Positions 1 through 10,550 of a DNA stretch of 64,000 bases are shown here, in pieces. The notes under the pieces were generated by a model, which was given only the letters and a program-made list of their open reading frames with translations, searched no databases and was not told where the DNA came from. The translations under genes and the position numbers were made by a program. Location of the stretch: assembly GCF_002288925.2 (NCBI RefSeq), contig NW_022098001.1, forward strand, positions 3,154,660 to 3,218,659, in the 5' to 3' direction. Numbering within the stretch: the stretch's first letter is position 1; the number at the start of each line of letters is the position of its first letter. The DNA comes from Delphinapterus leucas (lineage: Eukaryota > Chordata > Mammalia > Artiodactyla > Monodontidae).

Positions 1-62
1 GCTGTACACCTGAAACTAACACGACATTGTAAATCAACTATACTCCAATATAAAATAAAAAA
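1..62 (+). mobile_element. L1 LINE, 3' terminal fragment
   Basis: The first 60 bases match the extreme 3' end of cetartiodactyl L1 elements (CACCTGAAACTAACACGACA, then a TATACTCCAAT-type end running into A-rich sequence). The same end, in variant form, closes the L1 at 9564-10068. The rest of the element lies outside the window. Confidence 0.8.
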
Positions 63-544
63 TTTATTTTTACATGTTTTTATTTTTCATTTATCTCATT
101 AATACAAACTCTGAAAAAAGCAGGTTTAATTAAATAAATTCTAAGGTTTCTCCTTATACTAAACTTTTGGTAGCTTTCTGTTACACATTTATGGTCTCCT
201 GTTCATTTTAAGCAAAACTGAAGTTAGTTTCTTTATTACTCAAGCTATAAATGAGTCATATGTTGTAGAACTTGCTTATGTAACCTATTGTAAAAGTTTT
301 TAAAATGCTTATAGAATTATTTCCTAATGAAGATAGTAAGCAAAATTTGGAAAACCATTCCTCAGTCACTCCTAAAAATCAAACATATACTGGGATCATG
401 TTAATACATTTAAAACTACATTTTGCTAACTGGAAGTGTAAGGAGTCAGTGAGCAACTTGAAGGCATATGGCAGATATGAAAAAGACACTCCCACTAAAG
501 AGTAACTGTCATGAAACTAAAATGGTCTCAGATTCCCTGAAGCT
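63..544. other. AT-rich stretch, nothing recognised
   Basis: No repeat family or gene is recognised. The 66-codon open frame at 305-505 has no family resemblance and is the size expected by chance in AT-rich DNA. Confidence 0.5.
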
Positions 545-2262
545 GGTCTTGTAGGCAGCACATAGTTAATTGCACCTTATTTTTTTATCCATGCGGTGGC
601 TGGATGGAAGCACGCTGTGCCTTTTGATGGTGATTTCAATTCATTTACACTTAGAGTAATTATTGATATGTAAGGGTTTATTAATGTCATCTTACTAGCC
701 ACTTTCTGGCTGCTTTATAGTTCCATTATCCCTTTTTTTCTCTTTCTGCCTATCTTTGTGAACTGGTGACTTTTTGTGGTGGTATGCTCTGATTTCCTTT
801 TTATCATTTGTGAATCTACTATAGATTCAGCTTTGTGGTTACCATGAGGCTTACATAAAACATCTTTTAGATAAAACAGTCCATTATAAGCTGATAGCTA
901 TTTAACAGAATTATATATAAAAGCTCTACCCTTTTATTCCTCCCCTTTAATGTTTTTGATGTCACAGTTTTCCTCTTTTATATATTTGTTAACAACCTAT
1001 AGTAGCTATAGTTATTTTTAATATTCCTTTTCTTTAACCTTTATACTAAAATTAAGTCATTAACACACCATCATATTACAGAATTAGAGTTTTCTAATCT
1101 GACTGTATATTCACCCTTACCAGTGTTTTGTATATTTTCATATGCTTTCTTGTTACTAATTAGCATCTTTCATTTCAGCTTGAACTCCTTTCAGCATTTC
1201 TTCTAAGGAAGTCTATTGGTGATGAATTCCCTCAGCTTCTGTTTGTCTGAAAAAGTATATTTTTCCTTCACTTCTGAATAATAACTTTGCTAGATAGTTA
1301 TCTTGCTGGCAACTTTTTTCTTTCAACACTTTGAATATATCATTCCACTCTCTCCTGGTCTGTAAAGTTTCTACTATGTAACTTGCTAATAGCCTAATTG
1401 GGGTTCCTTTGTAGGTTACAATCTTTTTTTTTCTCTTGCTACTTTTCAGATTCTCTCTTTTTCTTTGATTTTTGACAGGTTAATATATCTTGGAGAAGTT
1501 TGTTTTGAATTGAGAAAATGGGGTGAACTGTTAGCTTTGTAAACTTGGATGTCCAAGTCTTTCCCCAGGTTTGAGATGTTCTCAGTTATTATATCTTTAA
1601 AATTTCTAACCCCTTCTCCCTCTTTTCTCCTTCTGGATCTCCAATAATTGTGATATTTGATTTTTTAAATGGTGTTTCATAGATCATGTAGGCTTTCTTT
1701 ACATTCTTTTTTCTTTGTTCTCCTCTGAGTTATTTCAGAGTTTCACTAACTCACTAATTCTATCTTCTGCTTGGTCTGTTCTGCTGGTGATGCTCTCTAC
1801 TGAAAGTTTTTTTTCCCCATTTCATTCATTGAATTCTTCTGCTCCAGAGTTTCTGCTTGGTTTTTATATGATTTCTACCTTTTTTGTTAAATTTTTCATT
1901 TTACTCATATATCTTTTGCCTGATTTTGTTGAATTGTCTTGTTTTATACCTCATTGAGTTTCCTCAAAACAGCTATTTTGAAATATTTATTAGGTAAATT
2001 GCAGAATTATGTGTCTTTGGGTTCAGTTACTAGATGATTATTGTGATCTTTTGATTATGTCATGTTTCCTTCATTCTTGATGTTTCTTTGAGTTTTCCAT
2101 TGCTGTTTTTTGTATTTGAAGTAGCAAAAACATCCTCTAATTTCTACTAATTGCCATCAGGGAGGAGATACTTTTCATTGATCTTGCTTATATCTGGAGC
2201 TTTCTCCAACCTTGTATGGGTACACCTCCATGCTTCTTGCTGCCTCTTCTGGCAGAGTTCTT
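545..2262 (-). mobile_element. Old L1 (L1M type), ORF2 start and upstream part, left piece
   Basis: Read on the minus strand, this begins near 545 inside the N-terminal endonuclease region of ORF2 and continues into the inter-ORF, ORF1 and 5' regions of an old L1M-type LINE. The sequences around 540-660 and 780-870 have clear counterparts at 42890-43000 and 43120-43180 in the complete L1 further right. All frames are broken. The 3' half of ORF2 and the 3'UTR are missing, which is the reverse of normal 5' truncation and suggests a later deletion or rearrangement at the left edge. The element resumes at 4543 after an inserted L1. Confidence 0.75.
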
Positions 2263-4542
2263 TTTTTAAAAAATAAGGGCTTTTAAAATCTACTGACTTA
2301 ACAGCTTCCAAATATGCAATATAATATTAACTATAGTCACCATGCTGTACATTATATTCCATGACATTTATTTTTATAGCTGAAATTTTGGTGTTTTGTT
2401 TTTCAGATTCCACACATAAGTGATACCATACAGTGTATGTCTTTCTCTGTCTGACTTATTTCACTTAGCATAATGACTGCAAGGTCCATCCATGTTGTCC
2501 CAAATGGCAGGATTTCCAGGATTTCCTTCTTTCTCATGGCTGAATAATATTCCTCTTTGTGTATGGATGTATGTATTTATGTGTGTGTATATATGTATAT
2601 ATTATATGTATGTGTATATGTTATATGTACGTGTATATATTATATGTACGGTATATATTATATGTATATGTGTGTATATATTATATATGTATATATGTAT
2701 ATGTGTGTGTGTATATATATATATATATCACATCTTCTTCATTCATCTGCTGATGGACATTTAGGTTGTTTCCATCTTGGCTATTGTAAATAATGCTGCA
2801 ATAAACATGGGAGTGCATATATCTTTTGAATTAGTGTTTTCATTTTCTTCAAATAAATACCCAGATGTGGAATTACTACATCATATGGTAGTTCTACTTT
2901 TAATTTTTTGAGGAACCTCCATATTTTCCATATTGGCTACATCAATTTACATTCCCAACAACAGTGCACAAGGGTTCCCTTTCTCCATGTCCTTCCCAAC
3001 ACCTGTCATCTCTTGTCTTTTTGATGATAGCTGTTCTGACAGGTGTGAAGTGATATTTCATTGTGGTTTTGATTTGCATTTCCCCAATTATTGTTGTTGA
3101 GTATCTTTTCAAGTGCCAATTGGTCATGTGTACATCTTTGGGAAAATGTTTATTCTGACTCTCTGCCCATTTTTTAATAGGATATTTCTTTTTTGCTATT
3201 GGGTTGCATGAGTTCTTTATATATTTTCGATATTAACCTTTGTTGGATATATCATTTGCAAATATCTTGTCCCATTCAGTAGATGGCCTTTTCATTTTGT
3301 TGATGATTTTCTTTGCTGTGCAGAAGCTTTTTAGTTTGATGAGGTTACACTTACTTGTTTTTGCTTTTGTTGCCTTTGCTTTTGGAGTCAGATCCACAAA
3401 ATCGTTGCCGAGACCAATGCCCAGGAGCTTACTGCCTATGTTTTCTTCTAGGAGTTTTATGGTTTCAGGTCTTACATTTAAGTCTTTAACCCATTTTGAA
3501 TTAAATTTTATGTATGAGGTAAGATAGTGGTCCACTTTCCTGTGCATGTGGCTGTTCGGTTTTCCCAACACCATTTTTTGAAGAGTCTTTTCTTTCCTCC
3601 CATTATATATTCTTATTTACTTTTTCATAAATTAATTGACTCTTTATATGTGGGTTTATTTCTGGGCTTTCTATTCTATTCCATTGATCTATGGCTCTGT
3701 TTTTATGCCAATACCTTGCTGTTTTGATAACTATAGCTTTGTAATATAATTTGAAATCAGAAAGTGTGATGCCTCCAGCTTTGTTCTTTGTTCCCAATAT
3801 TGCTTTGACTATTTGGAGTCTTTTATGGTTTCATGAAAATTTTAGAATTGTGTGCTCTATTTCTGTTTAAAATGCATCAGAATTTTGATAGGGATTGCAT
3901 TGAATCTGTAGACTGGTTTGGGTAGTATGGATATTTTAACAATATTCTTCCAATCCATGAGCACAAAATCTTTCCATTTATTTGTGTCTTCAATTCCTTT
4001 CATCAGTATTTTAGAATTTTTGCTGTATGTGTCTGTCACCTCCTTGGTCAAATTTATTCCTAGATATTTTATTGTTTTAGATGCAATTGCAAATGGAATT
4101 GTTTTCTTAATTTCCATGTCTGATAGTTTGCTGTTAGTACATAGAAATGCAACTGATTTTTGTGTATTCATTTTTGTATCCTGCAACTTTAATGAATTTA
4201 TTAGTTCTAACTTTTTTTGGTAGAGTCTTTTAGGATTTTCTATATATAGTATCATGTTATCTGAAAATAGTGACAGTTTTACTTCTTTTCTAATTTGGAT
4301 GCCTTTTATTTCTTTTTATTGCCTAATTGCTCTGGCTAAGACTTCCAGTAATATTTTGAATAAAAGTGTTGAGAGTGGGCAAGCTTTTCTTACTCCCGAT
4401 CTTAGAGGCAAAGCTTTCAGCTTTTTACCATTGAGTATCATGCTATCTGTGGGCTTGTCCTGCATGGCCTTTGGTATATTGAGGCATGTTACCTCTATAC
4501 CTACTTTGTTGAGAGTTTTCAGCGTAAATGGGTATTGACTGT
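2263..4542 (-). mobile_element. L1 LINE, 5'-truncated, inserted into another L1
   Basis: A minus-strand L1 3' portion: a T-rich (antisense poly-A) start, then 3'UTR, then the ORF2 C-terminal half. Broken reading frames still show ORF2 features. The frame at 3857-4255 begins in the RT catalytic region (MILYIEN, just after the ADD position) and continues through [13 protein letters not shown], which belongs to the RT thumb. The element ends at about 4542 in the RT domain. GGCAGAGTTCTT (2251-2262) on the left and GGCAGAATTCTT (4543-4554) on the right form a 12-bp target-site duplication with one mismatch. Multiple stops and frameshifts make it inactive. Confidence 0.85.
2561..2730. repeat. TA/TG-rich microsatellite-like tract inside L1 ORF2
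   Basis: About 170 bases of alternating TATATG, TGTGTG and TATATA blocks replace the normal ORF2 C-terminal sequence of the host L1. They yield several spurious open frames rich in Tyr, Cys, Val and Met on the plus strand. This is local expansion of a simple repeat, not coding sequence. Confidence 0.85.
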
Positions 4543-5556
4543 GGCAGAATTCTTAAGCTTGTATGTCTTCTCTCAATCTTACAACTCATCAAGTCAGATG
4601 ATGGAAATCTCTTTTGTGTTCCCAAAGGTGGTGCTACAGCTCAAATCTGTGGTTTCTCTCTTGCCTATAGATTCTGAACTGCTTTCCATGCTCATTCCCT
4701 GTCTACCAGAGCTTGCTCTCACTGCTGCCCCTGGAGCCTCACAAGGAGCCAGAGCTCACATAAGGAGATAGCCTCAGAGTGGAGAGGATGTGGGTTTGGC
4801 ACTTGGAGCTTTGGGAGTACCCATGGGCCAGGTGGGGTGATTCTCAGGTGAGGTTTTTCCAGCAGCTCATAGGTAGGCTTCCCGTCTGAAGTTTAGAATG
4901 TGGTCAGCAGGAACCACTTCCCTTTTATGCTCTCTGATATGTTACCTGCCTTTTCCCTAGTCTCCTCCCTCCTCCAGTCATGAAGGTTCTACCTCAATAC
5001 TCTGAGGTTTCACAGGGGATAAATGGGTTTCTTCCATGGTGTCGGCACAGTTGGAATAGCCAGGCCCTAGTTCACTGCTCTCCTTTTCCCCACAGGAAAT
5101 GTTGCCACCAGCTTCTTTAGCCTATGCCGTGCTACTTAGGGGGAGGCACAGCACTGGCAAAGTTCTTTTTACCTTTTCTAAAACATCCAAACTTGTGTTT
5201 TTTTCTCCAGTGGAGTGCTGCATTTCTACCCTGGAAAGATGGAGTTCTACAAAGGGTCTTTCATGTGTAGGTGTCTTCCCTAGTCAGCACTCTCCCGGTG
5301 TACCCCGAACACAGCCAAGAGAGGCTGAGGCCAGTTCATAGGCTCCTGTTGGTTCCATATCCCATACCAAGTTCTATCTGCCTATTACTCAGTGCCCAGA
5401 TGGGCAAGACTTTTCCCAGGTCCTTTGGTGTGTGGTGATAGATCCCACAACTCTAACAGAGGCACTTTTGTTCATGTATAAATGTTGAGTTTTAATTGTT
5501 AAAATGGGGCACAAAAACGAGGGACATCTTATGCCACCATGACACTAATGTCACTC
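4543..5556 (-). mobile_element. Old L1 (L1M type), 5'UTR, right piece
   Basis: Continuation of the L1 interrupted at 2262. It contains GC-richer 5'UTR sequence like that in the other old L1s at 22.6-23.9 kb and 44.4-45.8 kb. It ends near GACATCTTATGCCACCATGA and TAATGTCACTC, the antisense of the ATGGC-type L1 5' start. The open frames at 4535-4771 and 5099-5341 are chance frames in this leader. Confidence 0.7.
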
Positions 5557-6189
5557 TTTCAATCCAGCCAGACATCTTAAAAGACAACTTCTCAGGTCTG
5601 CTTTTATTCCTTTATAGTTCATCCCCTCTAAATATTAGAGAACTTGGTTTCCAACATTATTTCTGCCAAACTGCTTGACTGATAGTCACTAATGACTTCA
5701 TAATCATCTATTTGTAGGCATTCTCTCATCCCTTATCCTATTTTATATCTGCTTATTTGATATTTCCAGATATTCTCTTCTTTGTTTCTTCTTCCACACT
5801 ATGCAGATATTCTCCAAAGATATATCTTTGACTTTTACTGCACTTGTTCCTTGGAAAATCATATTCAATAAATATAATAATCATTTCTAAATAAATAGCT
5901 CTTAAATCTGTGTGTCCAACCTGACTTCTTTATAAAGCTGTAATACTTAATATTTAACTACTTACTAGTTTTCTTTACCTGTTTGGTCTGAAGGCAACTC
6001 CAACTCATCATGTTCAAAATTTAAACCTCCTCAGCCTCTGTTTTGTCACTTTTCTCCTAATGACCCAAGTTTTAAATCTAAATGACATCTCTCTACCATT
6101 CTTTGATCCTCACACCTCATCAAACACTGAGTTGTTAATTGAGCTTCCCTATTTCTCTCAAATCAAGATTTCCCTCCTCTTCTCACATT
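5557..6189. other. No feature recognised
   Basis: AT-rich, non-repetitive by eye. It may include degraded 5' L2 sequence towards 6000-6190, but I cannot support a boundary. Confidence 0.4.
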
Positions 6190-6640
6190 CAACAGCTCCT
6201 TCTTCAATCTAGTGTACATGTGGCAGATTAATCTTCAAGCATAGCTCTAAGCATTCACTTCCTGTTCTAAAACCTAAAATGGCTGTATACTACTCATAGA
6301 ATAATGTTTGGACTCCAAGTTTGTTATTCATCAATGGTCTGGCTTCAAAAAATTTTATCATGCTATTTTCCATAATTGTTCTGTAACACAGAACTATTTG
6401 CTCCAAGTACATATCCTGCACTTCCTCTCTCAGTATATTGCAAAATGTTCACTCTGCCTAGAATTCCGTATGCCTGCCAGCTCCTCCATCCAAGCAGGTC
6501 TAGATTCTATTCATTCTTCAAGAGATTAGCTTAAATTCTATCTTTACTGTGAAATATTTCTTAGTCCTCCAGCTGGAAGTGAACTCTCTCTTTTATGAAG
6601 TCTTAGATAATTTTTACCTTTTTTCATCTATGGCATCAGT
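6190..6640 (-). mobile_element. L2 LINE fragment
   Basis: On the plus strand this reads like the antisense of the L2 3' coding region: CTTCCTGTTCTAAAACCT, AATGGTCTGGCTTC, CACTCTGCCTAGAATTCC, then the ATTCATTCTTCAAGAGATTAG segment that encodes the conserved L2 C-terminus. It is highly diverged, as expected of this ancient family. The 73-codon plus-strand frame at 6308-6529 is antisense noise. Confidence 0.65.
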
Positions 6641-6659
6641 CACTTTTGGCTTTGTACTA

Positions 6660-6790
6660 GTATAATTTTAATGCAATTTAACAAATACTTATGAAACACA
6701 TGTACAGGGCACACTGGTAGATACTATGGATGCAAAATTGTATTAAACAGCATTCAAATTCTCAAGCAGTCTCCATCTGGTAGGTTTATG
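6660..6790. repeat. Possible L2/MIR-like scrap
   Basis: AACAAATACTTATGAAACAC followed by a GGGCACACTGGTAGATACT-like stretch resembles the common 'size and age' repeat (TTGAGCACCTACTATGTGCC type), heavily decayed. Orientation and family are uncertain. Confidence 0.35.
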
Positions 6791-7222
6791 AATATTTCTT
6801 GTCTTCCCTGCCAAATGAAAACAAAAAAGGCATTTTGGACAGAACAGTTACTTCCCAGAAGATGTTTAAAAAATCAGCTGAGGAAAAAATAATAGTAACA
6901 AGAACATTATGATCAGGAGAAACCAAAAAGTGTTCTTACCTTCAAGTCATTATCACATAAAAATTCTCAGAATATTCTGTTACTTTATATGTCAATCTGT
7001 ACTAAATGTTACCAGTTGAACTTTTTTTCCTCTTCTTCCCTAGTGACTAAAGTAATTCTTTAATCAATGAAAAGAAAATTGCTATAATGAATGGCTTTGA
7101 AAGTTTCCATGTAAGAGTGATTTGGGGTATACTGCTAAATACAGACTTAGTAATAAAGTAAAAGATTGGTCACAACTGACTTGTCTAATGAGACATGATA
7201 CTGATGTCAGTATTCTCCATAA

Positions 7223-7410
7223 CAGTGGTTCTCAAATGTTATCATGCTTTAGAAACACCTGAAGACTTTATTACAGCACAGATCAGTGGGCACCACTCCC
7301 AGAATTTCTGATTCCAAACATCCGGAATGGGGCCCTAAGTTTGCATTTTGATCAAGTTCTCAGATGATGCTCATGCATTTGTTCCAAGAACCACACTCTG
7401 AGAATCACTG
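7223..7410. mobile_element. MER5-type hAT-Charlie non-autonomous transposon
   Basis: The element starts CAGTGGTTCTCA and ends TGAGAATCACTG, which are the terminal inverted repeats of the MER5A/hAT-Charlie family. The interior carries the diagnostic CAGAATTTCTGATTC motif. The flanks CTCCATAA (7215-7222) and CTCTATAG (7411-7418) fit a decayed 8-bp hAT target-site duplication. There is no transposase; the element is a short internally deleted derivative of 188 bp. Confidence 0.85.
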
Positions 7411-7511
7411 CTCTATAGAATGACTCTGCTCCATGAATATTTTGAAAATCTTCCTAAGAGCATCCAATTACTTTTCATTCCTCATGGGATTTTAGAGAAG
7501 AAAAAATTGCT

Positions 7512-7573
7512 CTATATCTTGATCATCTCCTGGCTACTTTGAGAGAAGGAGCCAGGAGATGATCATGATATAG
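7512..7573. repeat. Strong hairpin: 24-bp arms, 14-bp loop
   Basis: Arms at 7512-7535 and 7550-7573 are reverse complements at 23 of 24 positions. The inner 15 bp, beginning GATCATCTCCTGGCT, are perfect. The loop is 7536-7549. It lies in otherwise unassigned sequence 100 bp from the MER5 element and matches no terminal inverted repeat I know. Confidence 0.9.
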
Positions 7574-9549
7574 GTCTCTGCACAGTTACTACTAATACTG
7601 ATCAAATTAATAAGCAATAGTTTTTGAAGGCTTATGTTATCACACCATTATGTAATAGCTAATCTCATTAATATAATAAATTTGAACAAATACGTAATAG
7701 TATCCCCACCTTACAGATATGTAAAAATGTCACACAACATTTAGAAGTAGAGCCAAGAGTCACACAGAGGTCTCCTGACACCAGATTATGAGGCTATACT
7801 CCCTCCTTACTGTTTCCTTTGAGATAATAACTTTGTAGAGACCACAGATGAATTATTCTGGTATGTATCACACAATTTAATTGAACAGAGATCATCAATT
7901 AATACATTTCTTGGAGATAATCTTCACTGCAATTTTTCAGAGACAAAATTATTTTGCCACTATGACTCCTTTCTTTAATAAACAGTCTCCCTCCTGTTTT
8001 GCCAGTGTTCTATTTCACCATTAATAGATAGCTCTTGAAGGGGGCATGTGTTAGTCATTTTCATATTCTCAATGGTAAGCAAGCACATTTTCTGCTACAC
8101 TGTAGGCACCTAAGAATCATTGATTGAGCTGAACTAAACTTGAGTTATCTCACATTTTATTTTCTAAATGCCAAGTCTTACCATGTAATATCAGCAATGA
8201 TTAGGTTTAAACACTCTTAGCAAAATGTAAGCAATTTTCTGGAAAAGACTGAAAAAATACATGACTTTATAGGGCATGTATGTTTTTAATCACTTCTTAG
8301 ATCTCAATCAATAACACCATTTCCTGAAATAATATAACAAAATAAAAACAGATACTAGAGTAAATAAGGGTCTAACCCTCTTACAACAGTGCTTACTTTA
8401 TGCCCTGACTCTGAGGAAAATTTATTAGTAAGCATTAAATAAAAGACTTTATATAAAAGTGTGATTTCCTCCCCCCATACCTGAAGAGCAATCACCATCT
8501 TATTCTAAGGGGCCAAAATGTCTATATTATTCATATATTGTGTATATTATTCAATATACTACAGTGATTATATTTCTATAAATGAGGAATTAAAAAATTC
8601 CCTTCATGTCTCCTTTTCAAAGGGATGCCCAGAGAAAGTAGTAAATTTACCATCGGAAGTCACTGGGAAAACAAAGTTAAAATCTTGATTAAAACCCAGA
8701 TGTTAAAATCTATGGACAAACTCCAAGGCAAAAAAAAATTGTATATACATATATAAAAATTTCAGGGGCATGGCTGCCAAAGGAATTCAATTTAAAAACT
8801 GGTGTTGACAGGAGACCAGCAGTGAAAGATCACAGGAGGCAAGAAAGCATATAATTAGATACTTGATCTGTGACATATTAAAGTTAAGATGATGTGAACA
8901 AAGTTATGGCACAGTTTGAAAGACCTACCATGAAACCGAGGGTAAAAACAAAAGGATCACACAGCCAAAGATCCAAAGCAGCTAATAAACCAAGACATAC
9001 TCTTGAAGCAGAAATCTCCACTGGTGAGGGACTTGGGGTGTGGGGTCATCATGTCAAGAAGAACCACATCTGAACACAAATAACCGTTGCCAATTTACCT
9101 ATACACACATACATATGTACATTATGAAAGATGTGGGTTTTTTCCTTTTTACCTCTTATTTAACACACCCAGAAGTCTGAAAAATTGTAAATCCACCCAA
9201 CAAAAGCTGCCCTGTACTTGGAACCTGAAGACTTCTGTAGTCATAATGCCTGTATTAGCCAGGCATACTAAATATCAAGCTCCAGGCTGGAGGCAAAAAT
9301 CAATAACCTGAGCCGACACTAATCAAAGCACAGAAAAAATCATGGTGCTCTGTGTGTCTACAAGACAGAGCCGGAGCTCAGGTGAATTACAAACAAGTCT
9401 GAAGGCAATATTTACACCAGTTCTTTGTCCCACAATATATAATTCAAGGACGAATTTTAAAAAAAAATTTTAAGAACATTCAGTTTTCAGCAAATCATTG
9501 AGTGGAATGTTGTCGTTCACATAACTATTGATAGAACTAGTGGGGTTTT
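7574..9549. other. Mostly unassigned AT-rich DNA with faint ancient repeats
   Basis: 7620-7800 may be a decayed minus-strand MIR (CCCACCTTACAGATATG, then AGAGTCACACAG). 7990-8140 resembles an L2-type 'gained/lost residues' tail (GATAGCTCTTGAAGGGGGCA, then GTAGGCACCTAAGAATCATT). Neither is firm. I recognise nothing in the remainder. The 74-codon frame at 9087-9311 has no supporting features. Confidence 0.4.
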
Positions 9550-9563
9550 AAAATGCTGTGCCT

Positions 9564-10068
9564 GAATATTACTTGGCCATAAAAAGAAACAAAATTGAGT
9601 TATTTGTAGTGAAGTGGATGGACCTAGAGACTGTCATACAGAGTGAAGTAAGTCAGAAAGAGAAAAACAAATACCATATGCTAACACATATATATGGAAT
9701 CTAAAAAAAAAAAAAAATGGTTCTGAAGAACCTAGGGGCAGGACAGGAATAAAGACGCAGACATAGAGAATGGACTTGAGGACATGGGGAGGGGGAAGGG
9801 TAAGCTGGGAACATATATACACTACCAAATGTAAAATAGATAGCTAGTGAGAAGCAGCCGCATAGCACAGGGAGATCAGCTCTGTGCTTTGTGACCACCT
9901 AGACGGGTGGGATAGGGAGGGTGGGAGGGAGATGCAAGAGGGAGGAGATATGGGGACATATGTGTATGTATAGCTGATTCACTTTGTTATAAAGCAGAAA
10001 CTAACACACCATACAATTGAGTATAATTGTAAAGCAATTATACTCCATTAAAGATGTTAAAAATAAAT
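9564..10068 (+). mobile_element. L1 LINE, short 3' end with target-site duplication
   Basis: A severely 5'-truncated plus-strand L1. It starts at the last part of ORF2 (TACTTGGCCATAAAAAGAAA), runs through the 3'UTR with its oligo-A run at about 9703-9717 and the GGTGGGAGGGAGATGCAAGA region, and ends with ATACTCCATTAAAG plus an AAATAAATAA tail. AAAATGCTGTGCCT (9550-9563) and AAAATTCTGTGCCT (10069-10082) are a 14-bp target-site duplication with one mismatch. This is the cetartiodactyl L1 type also found at 19294-20807. Confidence 0.9.
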
Positions 10069-10344
10069 AAAATTCTGTGCCTAACCTGATTTTTACCCAG
10101 AACCTACTCCAAAACATAATTGTTCCCAGAATCCAGGTACAAGTCTAGTGTTTGCCAAAGAATTGGCTTTTAAAACGTATATCTATGGTCTAGATTTAAT
10201 TTATATGTAAAATAAATTGTAAGGATGGGTGAAGAAGGAAGGAAATATTTCTGCCTCTTCATGTTTAACTGCAACTTATATGACATTAAGTAATGTTTTA
10301 AATTATGTAATAAAATTTTTTAAAAGTATTATAAAAAGGAAATG

Positions 10345-10550
10345 AGGGATTTGGAACAAATCAGACTTGAATTATTATTATTTTTTCTCAGTTATTAGCT
10401 GTGTGACCTTAGGCAAGTTTCTTACCTTCTCTAAGCTCCCCCTTCCTCACTTCTAAATAGGATGATAATATGAAATATAACAGATGAGATAATAAAGTGT
10501 GTAATTCAATATCTAGCGTGTAGTAAATGCCCAATAAATTGTGCTCAGAG
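10345..10550 (+). mobile_element. MIR SINE
   Basis: Contains the MIR core in sense orientation: AGCTGTGTGACCTTAGGCAA, then a C/T-rich block, then TAGTAAATGCCCAATAAAT at the 3' side. The order and spacing match MIR; the sequence is old and diverged. Confidence 0.8.

Noticed and set aside
2492..2793. Tyr/Cys/Val-rich frames
   Set aside because: Translation of a TA/TG simple repeat.
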